Positions 34,570-47,876 are shown, counted from the first letter of the stretch. The stretch is 64,000 nt of DNA from Morinoia aosen (GCA_030386875.1 CM059570.1:33905422-33969421), one strand, 5' to 3'. Translations and numbers: made by a program. Notes: generated by a model not told the origin, from the letters alone.

Positions 34570-35280
34570 AAAGAAAACAGAACTAAAAAAAATTCTCTGG
34601 AAATAACGCTTGAAAGATAATAACCTAGATGTGGTATGACCAAACAATATTCAATGGATATGAACTTTGTTAGCTAATGAGGCATGGTTTAATTTTAAAA
34701 TGTTTATTACTTCGAGAATAACAAGGCCTAAGATGTTCAATGTGAGCCTAAGTATTGCAAGCCTATCACAATCGGGAAATGTATCGCAAGCATGGTTTTA
34801 TTAAAAAGATCTTTTACTCATTTTCTTTTGTCCTTCTCTTTGCATTAAAACTATGGAAGATTTTCCATAATTTGCCGAAATCATGGCGTGACCACGTAAA
34901 CATTTAAGTTCTTTCATTTACGAATTCAGGTTTAGTCCATAGAAAACCACAAAGAATTATTTATAACGTTTTATTGAAATCAGTTGTTTGTAACTTAAGG
35001 ATAAAATGCTACATATTTGCATCACGCCATTGTATCAATAATTATTATGCTTCGGCCTTGGCTTGAAAATATGCAGCTTATCGAACATTTCTTGTCATAT
35101 ACAAATTGGGAAATCTGAACAATATTTCGCATATGCCGTTAATTTAAGCTTAGAATATGTCCAGAATATTATACCTGTTCAAGCCTTATTTGACAACATA
35201 AATGTGCATTTGTGTTCTAAATTAATTCTGTTAAAATAATAGAAGTGCATTCCACACAACCATTTCCTCACACTAAGACC
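34570..35280. other. Spacer, nothing recognised
   Basis: AT-rich sequence without arrays, long frames or transposon motifs that I can identify. Confidence 0.5.
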
Positions 35281-35281
35281 C

Positions 35282-35730
35282 ATGGAATCTGAGCCGGCCC
35301 AGCCTGTAATTTCAATACCAAACATTGCGCACAGAACTGTCGTGGGAGGCATCGGTTTGTTATCAGCATCACGCTCGCCTGTTTACTTTAGAGCCAGACG
35401 TGAAACTTGGGTTTTTTCTAAGCGCGATTTAAGCCGGCGGAGATTTAATAGCAAGGATTATGTCATTTGTAGAGCAACACAAGGCGCCCTCTACAGGGAG
35501 ATGATGGAGTGACACAGAAGAGGTGATCATCCGCCATGAAGGGATTGTGCGCAATAGAAACCGAGAGCTGCGAAGAAAGCATAGAGAGTCTGGACGTCCT
35601 CGGCTTCGAACGCTGCTGTGGCCGAGTGACTCAGCAGCGAACATTTCAGTGCAATGACTGGAGACCTTTGAAAGTATCTCACAGAATTTGGGCATTTCAT
35701 TTTGCGTGCGCACGTTGCTAGTTCATGCAA
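35282..35730. other. GC-elevated segment with frames on both strands
   Basis: An ATG frame of 76 codons (35282-35512) is followed by another plus-strand frame (35536-35721). Minus-strand frames at 35429-35713 and 35527-35730 overlap them. The local rise in GC explains part of the openness. No product is recognised, and strand cannot be decided; a degenerate transposon or exon is possible. Confidence 0.25.
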
Positions 35731-35990
35731 GGCTGCTCACCAGTCATTTTCGACAATGATTCTAAAAACTAAACGGCAAACAGTGTTGCAATATGTGGTT
35801 ATATGAGGTAAATGAATTATATGGAACCATCAAAAATTACACAGAATTTTTTCAATTTTAATTGCATAAAATTAATCTTTTCTAAGGGGTTATAATTTCA
35901 ATTGCAAGTATTAACATTGACTTAAAAATTTAACGGAAATACCTTACAAAACGAATGCATAATAAGGTGTTTGAACATAAGGGAAATCCA

Positions 35991-36050
35991 TTCGAGATCA
36001 AGTATCTACAATGGCCACATATTCATATTATTTTACTGCGTTCAATGTTT
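35991..36050 (+). repeat. 60-bp diverged repeat, copy 1 (partner 37245-37304)
   Basis: Bases 36020-36050 match 37274-37304 at 30 of 31 positions (TTATTTTACTGCGTTCAATG core), and the preceding 29 bases align without gaps at lower identity. Both copies read similar peptides: FEIKYLQ...IILLRSMF here and FKIEFFE...LILLRSMF at the partner. Here the frame ends in TGA right after SMF. Confidence 0.8.
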
Positions 36051-37172
36051 TGATCATTTTGAAATTTTTAAATAAAAATGAATGACATGCTCACTATTTG
36101 AGTAGCAAATTCTCGCAATCATACCCTGCTCGACTCATCTACGCTCGCTGCTCAAGAATAGAAACAATAAGCTTACGTACGAATCTATTTAATGCACAAA
36201 TAAATTATAATCACGAAATATAGAATAGAAAGAATTTGCTACCCAGTTAATTAATGAAATAAAATATGTCCTGATGAAACGAAGAGCACCCGTACCTCAG
36301 AAGTTGTTATTAAAGTGAGGCCAATTTTGCATGCGTCTCACTTCAATGAAGGTGAAGGTAACTGCGAGCATCATGAATCACTTTCCCTACCCTCTGGAAG
36401 ACAAGTCAGCGCCCACGATGGCGCGGCTAGATTTTCAATGTTATTGACTTATTCTTCGCATCTCTTAAACAATCTCTAATGTTGTTCGAGGGGCATGGTT
36501 GTACGGAGCTGTGCAAATGCCTATTCTTGCTCTTTAATTTTATTATTGTGGGGCACTGAAAATTCACTAAAGTGCAAAGTGAGATCATTTTTCCCACTCA
36601 TTTTCTTTTGGAATCTGATGATGAAATGTAACAGGAGTACTTTTTAGGAATAATCTATTCATTCGATTATGTCACGTTGTATGAGATGAACGAGATGAAA
36701 AAATGGCGTCTTATATCACATTTCATATTCAGTTTGTCCTTCAATGTGGTGGGAAATTTGCCTTCTTCTGCAAAAAAGTCAGGCTCAAATTTAGTTCGCT
36801 GGAGAAGGTTATTTTTTAACATGTTCATGAAGTTGGGAATCTTAAAATAGAAATATGGAAATCTAGCAATTTTTAGAATGAATATGAATGACAAAAACAC
36901 ATTAACGTTAAACACAGAACCATTTCATGCGATCATGTGTTTTGATGGAAATTAACCAATGGAGTGCGTTTGAGAAGCTTTTCGTTCAAATTCAGATTGG
37001 GGACTTATTTTAATAAGGGACGAAAATTCATTGTAGTCATTGTTGATTCCAGGATTTTTGTCCGTACTATACTCAAGATTCAAATGATTAAAAAAATTTC
37101 TTCTAACATTTCAAACGCTTTCTGATTCTAAGTATCGGAAATCAATAAAATGTGAGCTTGCGTAGCACGGGT

Positions 37173-37415
37173 ATGACTCAGAAGAAAACGGGTGCAGACT
37201 TACTAACGGCCACAGTTGTTTTACTCGTACATGTGTGGCATGAATTCAAGATCGAGTTTTTTGAAAGACGAGTTATTCATCTTATTTTACTGCGTTCAAT
37301 GTTTCGTTGTAGAATGTGTTGCATAATGAGTGAGATGGCGGTCGTGCTAACTCCGTCATACCTATGGAATGTTGAGTATGAAGACTTGATCTCTCTTCTG
37401 ATTCCAAAACGGTGA
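37173..37415 (+). CDS. Candidate exon carrying copy 2 of the 60-bp repeat
   Basis: A plus-strand frame with ATG at 37173 (MTQKKTGADLLTATVVLLVHVWH) runs 80 codons to a TGA. The TGA overlaps an AAACG|GTGAGA donor-like site near 37412. It contains FKIEFFERRVIHLILLRSMF, similar to the sequence 1.25 kb upstream, and a cysteine pair motif CRMCC. The hydrophobic TATVVLLVHV could be a membrane segment. No family is recognised. The duplicated peptide is the best argument that this is or was coding. Confidence 0.3.
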   Translation: MTQKKTGADLLTATVVLLVHVWHEFKIEFFERRVIHLILLRSMFRCRMCCIMSEMAVVLTPSYLWNVEYEDLISLLIPKR

Positions 37416-37419
37416 GAGG

Positions 37420-39824
37420 AAGACCATGATTCTGAAACACATTCTATGAACATAATTTCAGGAAATAAAAACTAATTCCAGAACTCGTATGCCAATCTGT
37501 ATTATCGATGAGTATATTTGAGATATTATTCTGCATATCGGACCCACAAGTGTTGTTTTTCTCCCTCCATTCAAACGTGTTACTGGGTTACAGTAGAACA
37601 GGTTTGTTGGAAGAACGAGAAGCTGCTCCGTAGCCTCCACCCACCTTCCCCTTCATGACTTGAAAACTCCACCTTAACCCAGCGCTAAATAGGGGGGCAA
37701 ACCCTATACTTCAACAAGAATCCAACCCAGACCCTGAGTCATGGCTTCGCACTTCTTGCCATTGAGAAGGATTGCTATCAAGTCTTGTACGGCGACAACA
37801 TATGACCCTGCTCCGGCTCCCGTTGGGGCCTTTTCCAGGAACGTGAGAGGGAGTGCTTTGAAGTAAGGGAGTTTTATTGACGGTGCTTTGCTTTGTCTCT
37901 GATCAGCCTCCTGTGGCAGATGTAGGGTGAATGAAGGTTACCTTGTACGCAATACGCTGGGTGGTGCAGCAGATCACTACTCAATGCACGTGTACAAATT
38001 TTATCGAGTTGTACGATAAATGAGCGATTTTTTTTTGAGCACTGATTTAAAGTTTTGTGAGGAAATGAATAATTCAGTGAATATTGAATAACTCAATTGA
38101 TATTGAATGTACTAATCATACGGAAAGGAAATTCAGACTTATTTAAATTTAACTGATTGAATTCCTTCTAGTTTACTTTTTTGTTTATCTCACATTAGTT
38201 ATTATTATTATTATTATTATTATTATATTCCTGGTTTTACCACCGCAGCCGCACAAGTGTTGATCTCAGCAGTGATCAGCACCACCTCTCACGTTAGTTC
38301 TGAAATGCATGCTAAAACTGCAAGTTTGGAGCGGGTAACTGATTTTACGCAATCTAAGTGAATTCAAATAAGTTAGAATCTAAAATATTACATATCTTCT
38401 CTGTTCGAGAAATCGAGCGTGCACATTCGCCAACAATTGCTTCATTTCCTTTTCCTCCTCCAGCACGGGTAGTTTTTAAAACACGCTTTGTTGATTAAAC
38501 GTAAATTTTGAATGAATACTTGCTTAGGGACTAATATACAATCACATACGGGGGTTAAATTCGTGGGATGATGGGAGAAAACATGTGTTCTTGAAATTGA
38601 CTAACGTGTCATCCATAAAGTTTCGGGTCAGCATTTATGAGAAAAATACAAAGCTTTTCCGCATTTGTATCACTATCATTTTAATATAGAAAGTGAAATT
38701 TTACCGAAATATTTTCATGCTTCTACTCTTTAGGGCTACAAACATATGAATATTTGACGAGAATCAGAGTCCGATGTCATGAAAATTTCTTTCGTTTCGT
38801 CAAAAATACTTGACAGTCTGGAAACACTTGAATTTTTAAATTCAATTGTTTTACTTTGACAACAACAACACATCCATGACCATGCCTGGTTCTGTAAAGT
38901 ATTCAAAGGCTTTGCACACGCTGGGGAAGTCCATCAAATCTTTAAGAACGATTAATTAACCAGGACTTTAATTTAATATGCTTTAGCAAAACTCATGTTC
39001 AACTTGTACGTTGAGTATGTAAATGTAGTTTGTGATACAGAGTTTTTATGTCTACCGAAATTTTAGCGACTATTTATGTGAACTACTAAATACGATGTAA
39101 TTGTATATTAATTCCTAACTTTAGAATTCAACTAGACATTTTAATGTCAAGTCAATATGATGTGGTTGAAATTGTTTGTTGATAGTGTTGATTCAAAGCT
39201 CAAATTTCGTCACCTTTTACTGACATTGTGATAGAATTTTGTTAAAAAAGGGAATACAGTTAGTGACGTAATTCGTGCTTTATTTTCCAAACAAATGCCT
39301 CAACCTTTCAAAAGAGGTTGAAAAAATTATTTCTTTTTAGGAAGCGGTTTTTGAAATGTCGCTGCAGAAACTACCGAAACATACGTTAAATGGAATTTAT
39401 TCTAAATCACTAAGGATTTTTAATCAATTGTTTTGCACTTCAGTGGCAGTTGATGATCACGCGTGAACGAAATTGCGTATTCTCATAACCTATAGGTTGC
39501 CGTCCACCATACTAAAAACTGATGCCGTGATCGAGTCAGGCCATCGACAATCAGCGCAGCATTCACGCGGTTGGCACTGCTGGCGCTGCGTAAAAATGTC
39601 CTCTTGACCGCAGTAGCTGCTTTCAGCGCGACTCTTTTGCGAAAAAATGGCGCACTTTTGCGCAACAGAAAATATGTCAGAATGTAAAGTCTACTAGCAT
39701 GTAGATGACATCAGAGTGTGTAAAGCTGCTTCTTGTGTGAGATGGACGAGTCATCTGGCCCAGAATGTTGCGAATGCTGGCGATGATACGTATAAGTATA
39801 ATTAAATGTGAGGACTCTTCAAAA
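37420..39824. other. Spacer with microsatellite, no supported gene
   Basis: Apart from the TTA microsatellite there are only short frames, such as 39483-39665 on the minus strand, which is alanine/arginine-rich but unrecognised. Confidence 0.5.
38199..38226. repeat. (TTA)n microsatellite
   Basis: About nine uninterrupted TTA/ATT trinucleotides. Confidence 0.97.
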
Positions 39825-39835
39825 GGGGGGGGGGG
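39825..39835 (+). repeat. Run of 11 guanines
   Basis: An uninterrupted G homopolymer, unusual for this AT-rich sequence, with uncertain length in any assembly. Confidence 0.95.
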
Positions 39836-40035
39836 ATGTTCTACATGCACGTGAGAATTTTCATTTACATTAACCTTAAAGGGCATGGACAAGGTTCTTG
39901 TATGAGAAAAATAATGAATACGTGTATAATTTGTTGAAGAAATTAAATAACTGTTGCGATATTCAGTTTAAATCTTTATTTATTCTATGATAATTATTGT
40001 TCAATACGTCTTTCCTCTTTCTTAAATCGCAAACT

Positions 40036-40772
40036 CTAGTCTGACTCGAAAACCATCAGTCGCTTTATACAGCTTACAATGAGGAATTTTCTGCCTTTAA
40101 GATAGCACTTGAGAGCTTCAGTACTGTGTGAGAGCACGGAAACTTCAGACTCCAGAGTGAACCAAACAGAAAAATCCATTCGGTAGAAACCTGGTGATGT
40201 GAGGAGGGCCATCTTTCCTTGCTCCAAAACCTTCGAAGAAATTCTTGACACCACTGCTGAGTCTTTGTTTAACGTGTGAGAGGGAGCGTTGTCGTGTTGG
40301 AAATTCTCTGGTCTCTTTTGAAATTCTTTTTAGTTATTCTAAGCGCGAGAGTCAAAATTGATCCGAAGTTGGATTTGAGACGCAGTTCTCGTCTTTCTGA
40401 ATAAGAATGAAAGATGATTTAAATATCTTGAAAATGACAGCGAACTGCGTAACCAATGCTCGTTTGTGTCGTCTGAAAAGTGTTTTTGAGACTTTAGGTC
40501 TTGTACAACGGGCTTGCCCAGCACTTTGTCATTTTAGCTTTATCTCAACACTGAAGAAATTCTACCCTCTGAAGAGACTGTCATCTGTGAGGGTCTCCTC
40601 CTTGAACTCATACAGAAGAACCTCCATCTTAGTCTGTAGGGGCACGCTGACGCTTTTGAGCCTCAAAATGTGACAAGTTCAAATATTGTTGGGAGAGTTT
40701 TTCACTTTTTTCCTGACTTTCAATACTTTGACTAACTCTTCGGCATTTATCTGTTTACGATTTTGAAACATT
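40036..40772 (-). pseudogene. Degenerate mariner-type transposase
   Basis: On the minus strand, 40255-40289 reads QHDNAPSHT, the second-aspartate motif of mariner transposases. It is followed by SPGFYRMDFSVWFTLES, which corresponds to SPDLNPLDYSIWSILES in this group; the third catalytic aspartate (MDF) is kept, while the first D of SPD is G. The C-terminus ends with TAG at 40036. Upstream, a KDEN motif near 40385-40396 may be the first-aspartate region. It lies only about 30 codons before HDNAP instead of about 90, so an internal deletion is likely. A possible start (MFQNRKQINAEELVKVLKV) lies at 40772. Several stops and frameshifts make it inactive. TACAGAGTGCACACAAAAAT read from 40891 could be the outer end; no matching far end was found. 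Confidence 0.75.
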
Positions 40773-40891
40773 TTAGAGTACGATCAGTTCGAAGTCGACC
40801 GCTTCGAGGACGGTGTTCAGATGTTCGAAATTCATCGAACTAACGCAAGGTGTGATTAATCGTAGCTAAAAATTTTTGTGTGCACTCTGTA

Positions 40892-43454
40892 TTTATGTTT
40901 GTGAGAAAAGTACTCCAATTCAAGTGTTTTCGGGTGAAATAACGTCAAATATGAATTAAAATTTTCTAACGTAAGAACCATCTTAATTTCCATCACAAAT
41001 CAGTCTAATAACCAATAAGAAAGGATAATGCATAACTTTGGCACTTTCCTGCTTAAAAAAGCACGCTCGAAATTTCAGTCCCAACCGAGTACTACGAACA
41101 GTTAATCGTAAGAACCCAACACCAAGAAAGTGCTTCAAGCAAACTCTTTCTTGGAGCTGGTCAGGAAAAATCCAAGAAAAGCACTCAATTACTCACGCAG
41201 GCTGAAATCTGAGCAGACGTAAATATTCTGTGATGGAGAGACTTGAATGACTCTGCTAGTCACCGAGCGCAGCAACATGATGACCGACGCAGTTTATAGC
41301 GCGGACGCTGGCGCTCTCCTAGTGTCAACTGTCTCTGTTTGCCCGTCAATTGTCATGTCCATGCGACTAGGTTTGATGTAGCTGCTGAGGGCGGAGCATA
41401 TGCCTCATGAATCTCTATGCCTTCAATGAAGCTATTGAGAATCGTCCAAAACTGCCATATTCCTTTTCTCTGCACACAAGAATTGCCTGGGGTTTGGTTT
41501 TGCTGTCGCATGCTCGAGCTTGCTGGATGGACTTGATCTTTATCGAACAACTGAAGGCGTTCATTTGTCGTTGGGAGGTTTACTTGGGCTGCTTTTGTAC
41601 ACTTCAAGGTGAAAATGGGCTGCTCGTGAACGGCTCTGATTCTTTTTCACGTACTTGACGGTTCGCATGGCTTACATTGAAGCTTTATTCATCGTGTGGG
41701 CATTTGACATCGCTCGTTGACATTTGTTTGATACATGTGATCAAGTTCCTAAACTCGAAATACTGAGTTTTCTTTATCCCAAAATGGAGAAATAAGTTTC
41801 GAAGCTGCAACGAATATTCTCTGAGTGTTCAAATTTACTTTAATGGCTCGACAAAACATTACCAGGGATTGAAAGAACACTGCTCGTATATCAGTGACCC
41901 GATTACATGACATTTCCGATCAGATTTTGGGCTGAGCTTCTGTCATCTCTGCTGTGCAGCTGCCGCAGCCACCGCACTTTCTGGCCAAAACTTCCGTTGG
42001 CCTAAAATTTTTGTCGAAGCCAACAACACTTCACATAATACTCTCCACACTCAACTCATTTCTGTACACTGAACTGCGTAGCTGATGCATAAACTAAAAT
42101 ATTTTATATTCGTTTCTACTTTATGCTCCGCAGCAAGTATGGAAGATAAAGGGTGTTGTACCCTGTGTGTTGTATGTATAAATGTGGTTGATATTGTTCT
42201 ACGAATTATACCTGGTTGATAAACCAAACGTTTATCTTAATAGAAAATGAAAAAAAGCGAGGCATAAAGTTTTTGACGCGTTAAGTTCAGTTTTCACTAA
42301 GTTCAGTCTATCTAAGACATATAGTATAATTACATGGACGAATAATTTCTTCGTGCTCACAAGCAAACACAAAATTTGACTCTTCATGGGTGGCTTTAAT
42401 CAAACCTTGCCCATCTTTTCACTATGTGTATATGCTACAATGACGACTTATTTTCATGGAGTGAAACAAAGCACTGAATTGCTCCATGGGATGAAAGCTT
42501 CACCGATGTTACCTTTTGCAAAAGTAATTTAAAGCCGGCCAGTTCTGGCGTAAGTAACTTTATTCATGCATCCGCTCGCTTCTACGTGTGTGACATATCC
42601 CATTCCAAAGCGTTTGAGCATTCACTTCTCTTCATGATATTTTGAAGGACACCGGATGCCCTTCCCCTTACAACACAAACCCTATGGCTGGTGTTACACC
42701 ACCGCAATCCATCGGCAAATATTACTCCGTTATAGGAAAACTGAAATATGTAGCTAGAAAGCAAATATGCTGAGCTTATAAGAATGTATGGTGATGCACA
42801 CATTTCTTTTCATATGGAATAACATAAACTATGATATAATACCCTAGGGATGACTTTAAAATACTTCCTGAAATACTGAATATCTTGGTTAAGGTTAACA
42901 TCGCATTGGCTGGATATTAGAGATACGCCCGGGTATATGTGCTAAAGTTAATTAGGTAGTCTTGATGACGGGACACTTTTTATTATGAAGGGAATGAGTT
43001 TTGGCGAAAATTTTCCAATGACATAAAGTACACATTCGGGTTATGTACGAAAATTTGTATTGGATTAAAATACACTCTCCCCACACACTTGTTACTGCTT
43101 GAGTGGAATAGTTAGATTCTCAGTGTTTTACTCCACCTATTTTCACTGCTGCTTCTGATATTTATGATGAAAAAAAATGTATAACTATTGCAAGTAGGAA
43201 CCTCAAATGTCTTCATGAACACTCAACCAGTAAGAATAATACTGATCTGTTCACTAAATCCTTGTGGATCCATTAGTTCTCCAGATAGGTTAGTGTACAC
43301 TACTCACTCATTAGTACAGAAAGTTTGTCCACGGTCGACATCTGCTGGAAACATTGGAGCGCGGAGAGCGTTTGTTAAGTGTTTGTTCAGTGATTGGAGG
43401 AGCAGCGGAGAAACTTGACGCTGGTGATGTTGGTGGCCAGGTGGTGCTTCACCA
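40892..43454. other. Spacer with unassigned frames
   Basis: A minus-strand frame at 41353-41607 (TTG start) and a plus-strand frame at 41407-41658 overlap; neither is recognised. Part of the sequence near 41260-42000 is modestly GC-richer and might be another transposon relic, but no diagnostic motif was seen. Confidence 0.45.
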
Positions 43455-44033
43455 TCAACTCTTCTCTGCGCACCACTTACTGTATATTCAAGCGCTCCAC
43501 TTGTTATTTGTTCTAGCGTAACACCTACCGTATATTACTGCGCAGTAATTGTTGTATATTCAAAATTCAAGCGCACCACTTGCTATATATTAAAGATTCA
43601 AGCGCGCCGCTTACTGTATATTCCTGCGCACCACTTACTGTATATTCCTGCGCACTACTTGTTGTATATTCAAAATTCAAGCGCACCACTTGCCATATAT
43701 TAAAGATTCAAGCGCGCATCTTACTTTATATTCCTGCGCACCACTTACTGTATATTCCTGCGCACCACTTACTGTATATTCCTGCACACAACTTGCTCTA
43801 TATTGAAGATTCAAACGCGCCATTTACCGTATGTTCTTGCGCCCCACTTACACTATCTTCCTGCGCACCACCTACTGTGTATTCCTGTTCACCTTCTACC
43901 GAAAATTTTGTGCACCACTTACTGCACATTCTCTCACACCAATTACCGTATACTCCTGCACACCAATCACGGCATATTTCTGTGCACCATACGAGTACAT
44001 TAAACATTCCTGCTCACCAGTTCTCTATTATGT
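43455..44033. repeat. Minisatellite, about 24-bp unit with 110-bp higher-order period
   Basis: CCTGCGCACCACTTACTG followed by TATATT is the basic 24-base unit. A variant, TATATTAAAGATTCAAGCGC, is interspersed. The block starting with CTGCGCA...TTGTTGTATATT at 43538 recurs at 43648, a 110-base period. Copies become more divergent toward 44000. Open frames on both strands, including a 151-codon one, are products of the repeat. Confidence 0.93.
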
Positions 44034-44039
44034 AAGGTA

Positions 44040-47000
44040 GCAGCAGCAATTCAGAGCGATGCATTATGGACCATTTTATGGAATATTTTAAGGAGAACAT
44101 TTTGGCTTAGCTTGAGGAAAGAACGGGCCAAGTTAAAAATATTGGTTCTAAAGACGCGCTAGTTTTCTTTCATATAGAAGAGTAACGGTAGTTTGAACAG
44201 AGATGTGTTATGATCATTGATTATAAGCATTGATGTTCATGTTTCAAATCTACATGTCTTAACAGGAGAGTGTGTTAGAATTCTTTACAAATCAGGAGTG
44301 AGCGAATAAAATATTTTGAGCTGACGTTAAGCTGTAGCGTATTATAAGCAATTTAAACTTATTTCTAGAAATAAATAGGAATATATTCTACGTAACTCAT
44401 TCCGTTACTGATGTTATATGGGAATTTATGTGTGTACTTTAAGATAATATTGGTATTCTATTTTGCATATGTGGGTACTCCTGTTGTTCACTGTGTGATA
44501 AATGTGTCTTAACACAGACTAAGTATCTTATTCAGCGCATGAGGAAAGCTATGAGAAATTTACTTGTCAGAGAATTTTTGTGTGAATTTTTCGACCGATC
44601 AAATCCCACATCCATTAGTGACTAAAGGCTTTTGCAGATATATCGCAGATGTTCAACGACGACCTCCAGTAACTTTGAGCTTATAAATCTGCCTTTGAAG
44701 GAGTTTCAAATGTCAGAGGGACGCATAATAAATAGCCTAGCTTGTGTATGTGAAAGTTATTTCGAACTTAAAGAAAACCTTAGCCTATGGAAAACAGATG
44801 AATTTTTCCCTCAATTATTTACTCAACCAGTGACGAGGTTATTATCACACTTATTATGATATGTTTACTAACCAAATTATTTCGTATTGAAATCTAATGT
44901 TATGACACATTTTATGAATCAGCTTCATTGGAAATAGTCTGTTGTTTTTATTATTTTGACGGGAGTAGTTTTCACATTTTTCTGAACGCTGGAATCTTAA
45001 GATTCGTTGATATTACGCAGGACTCTAGGGTGTGAATTGTGATGTGAAAGTGGAAAGAGGGTAGGTTTTCCAACTCAGGCAGACGCATTCTGTTCCAATC
45101 GCTAGAAAGCTCTACTTCAGACAATTGCATTAAAAAGCAATTTATCTTAGACAGTTGCAGTAAAAAGTGGGGTTTTACAGATTAGTGAAATATGGTGTAT
45201 TTATTTAGATGAACAAAAATGTTCTCACTTTGTTTGAGTCATTCTTCTGCATCTTCTTTCTGGTTACGTCGTTGAGTATGAAATACTAAATTTTTTAATT
45301 CTTTAACTTTTGTTCGGGCGGAAGTAGCAAAAATTTTGAGAGCAGGAATGGGAATGCGATTTCATTTCACTGAAGAGTCTGCATTTGGCAGCATGATTCT
45401 AATTTTTTATCCATTCAATAGACATTTGAGCTATAATATCCCGTTTTGTTGAATTTTTTTAGAAGTTATAACTTAATTATTCGGCCAGTAGCAATAGGGT
45501 AGGAGACTCGGTTTTTAAAGTGTTTTTTCTCATTTTATTCCATCGATGAATATATACAAAATTAACTTGGTTCGAAAGTATTATCTCCGTTACTGACGAA
45601 CGCACGGAGAATTTAAGCACTTCTAATGAACGACATCACGACCATATTTCATAGGGTTGGAGAAATTAAATCTAAGTTTCGTGATAAACCATTCATCTTC
45701 ATTTCCAATGAGTCCTTGCCGGAAATAGTGATTTTAGAATAAACTAAAAGTTTATCTTCGTTTTTGAGATTAGGAATCGAAGATACATATCGTACACATT
45801 TTTCCACGTGATTGTTTCAAATTTAAGCGTAGATTGAAGAGTCGAAAATTTAAGAGTCAAATTAAGCGTAGAATGAAGAGTCTAGAACAGGTGAGCGTAC
45901 GCGACAGCCCTGCAGGGAACGGCCATGGGACGTCTCGACTACGGAGCCTGTAACAGGATTACGAAGTCTTATTCCTTCAAGTCCCTCTCAACTCCGGCCT
46001 CTGCTATTCATAAAAGATTACTGGCCTGATCTCCTTTACAATAACCGTGAAATTTAGGGAAGCAGCGTCTTCAGACTCCCAATGACAGTGATATGGAACA
46101 GAAAATATCAAACAATGAATATAACCTCCGCAGCAAAAAAGACTGATACGGTTTTTGTGCAAGAATGTTCGGTGAGAGTCGACTATTAGATCCAGTACAT
46201 ACGTATGATTGATTTTCTTAACGAAGCCATGCGCTAAGTTACATATCAATGTGTACGCTACAATAACTATATAATAAGTAGGGCAGCATACTATTTCGTC
46301 GTGGGACTTTCTTGTTTTTATGTTAGGTAGAATTGTACATTATAAACCAATAAGCTAACAATGTGAACAACGCAAAATAACATCTTGAAGATTTGAGGTA
46401 TGTATTTCATTAAATCAGGAATATGAGACAATTTTTTCAGTAGATCTCTTCGTTATTCCCCCAACTTCTGCTCAATAGCCTGGCGGAGAATATCTGTTCA
46501 GGAATGGCTTTAATAAAAATCACGGCTTATTACGATTCAGGTTCGGTAGTCAACTCATTAAACGAATTTTATGAAAAGGTTTTGCAGTACATTTTTTTGT
46601 GAGCAGGTTCACTTTTGCCTCGCTCTGGGTTTTCTGTGCCGGATACCAGAAAATTTTGAGGCTGAACGTATTATGTAAGACGTTGCACTCGCACATTAAT
46701 TGCAAAAGGTAGTTGAAAAAATGCTATTTCTAGAAATACGTATTATCAAATTGCATGTATCAGAGTAGGCATCAAAGGCATACTGTGTGAAAGTGGTACC
46801 TAGTGACATCAATGTTGATCTTTATTTTTTGGAAAAGCCAGCTTGAGCAACACGGAGCATTAAAATGCTGATTGGCCGAGTTTTATTCAATGTTGGTACT
46901 AGAAAATGCTCGTTTGCAGAGTTGGGCTAACATATTTCTCGTGAAGGTATAATAAAAACACCACCCAGATCTTAATCTGGGCACTGCCTAATTCTCGATC

Positions 47001-47064
47001 TTCGGTAACACTGAGAAAATTTAACATTTGAAGTGAATTATTAAGTCATCACATCTCTGTCGAG
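44040..47064. other. Spacer with small duplications
   Basis: Two short direct duplications are visible: AGACA(A/G)TTGCA(T/G)TAAAAAG at about 45119 and 45153, and AAGCGTAGA(T/A)TGAAGAGTC near 45826 and 45863. A frame at 44632-44859 follows a CTTTTGCAG acceptor-like site at about 44637, but is unrecognised. Confidence 0.5.
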
Positions 47065-47130
47065 TTGTTCAATATCGCAATTCTGCTACTCAGTATTAAT
47101 ATTTGTAAGAAATTATTACAGTTAGAATAC

Positions 47131-47876
47131 TATACAACTCTCACGTCTCAGGAAGTTTTACAACTCTCACGTCCCATGAAGCTGTACAACTCTCACGTCC
47201 CAGGAAGCTGTACAACTCTCACGTCCCAGGAAGCTGTACAACTCTCACGTCCCAGGAAGCTGTACAACTCTCACGTCCCAGGAAACTGTACAACTCTCAC
47301 GTCCCAGGAAGCTGTACAACTTTCACGTCCCAGGAAGCTGTACAACTCTCACGTCCCAGGAAACTGTACAACTCTCACGTCTCAGGAAGCTGTACAACTC
47401 TCACGTCCCAGGAAGCTGTACAACTCTCACGTCTCAGGAAGTTTTACAACTCTCACGTCCCAGGAAGCTGTACAACTCTCACGTCCCATGAAGCTGTACA
47501 ACTCTCACGTCAAAGGAAGCTGTACATCTTTCACGTCCCAGGAAGCTGTACAACGCTCACGTCCCAGGAAGCTGTACAACTCTCACGTCTCAGGAAGTTT
47601 TACAACTCTCACGTCCCAGGAAGCTGTACAACTCTCACGTCCCAGGAAGCTGTACAACTCTCACGTCTCAGGAAGTTTTACAACTCTCACGTCCCAGGAA
47701 GCTGTACAACTCTCACGTCCCATGAAGCTGTACAACTCTCACGTCAAAGGAAGCTGTACAACTTTCACGTCCCAGGAAGCTGTACAACGCTCACGTCCCA
47801 GGAAACTGTACAACTCTCACGTCCCAGGAAGCTGTACAACTCTCACGTCCCAAGAAGTTTTACAACTCCCACATTC
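47131..47876. repeat. Minisatellite, 26-bp unit, about 28 copies, 234-bp higher-order repeat
   Basis: The unit contains TACAACTCTCACGTCCCAGG and repeats every 26 bases. Variant copies (GTTTTACAAC, CCCATGAAG, GTCAAAGGAAG, CAACGCTC) occur in the same order twice; the CAAAGG marker is at 47511 and 47745, exactly nine units apart. The unit has no stop in any forward frame, so a 271-codon frame runs through it from a TTG at 47065. That frame cycles through all three phases and is not evidence of a protein. Confidence 0.98.

Noticed and set aside
43580..44035. 151-codon frame over the 24-bp array
   Set aside because: Repeat-driven frame with overlapping open frames in other phases and on the other strand.
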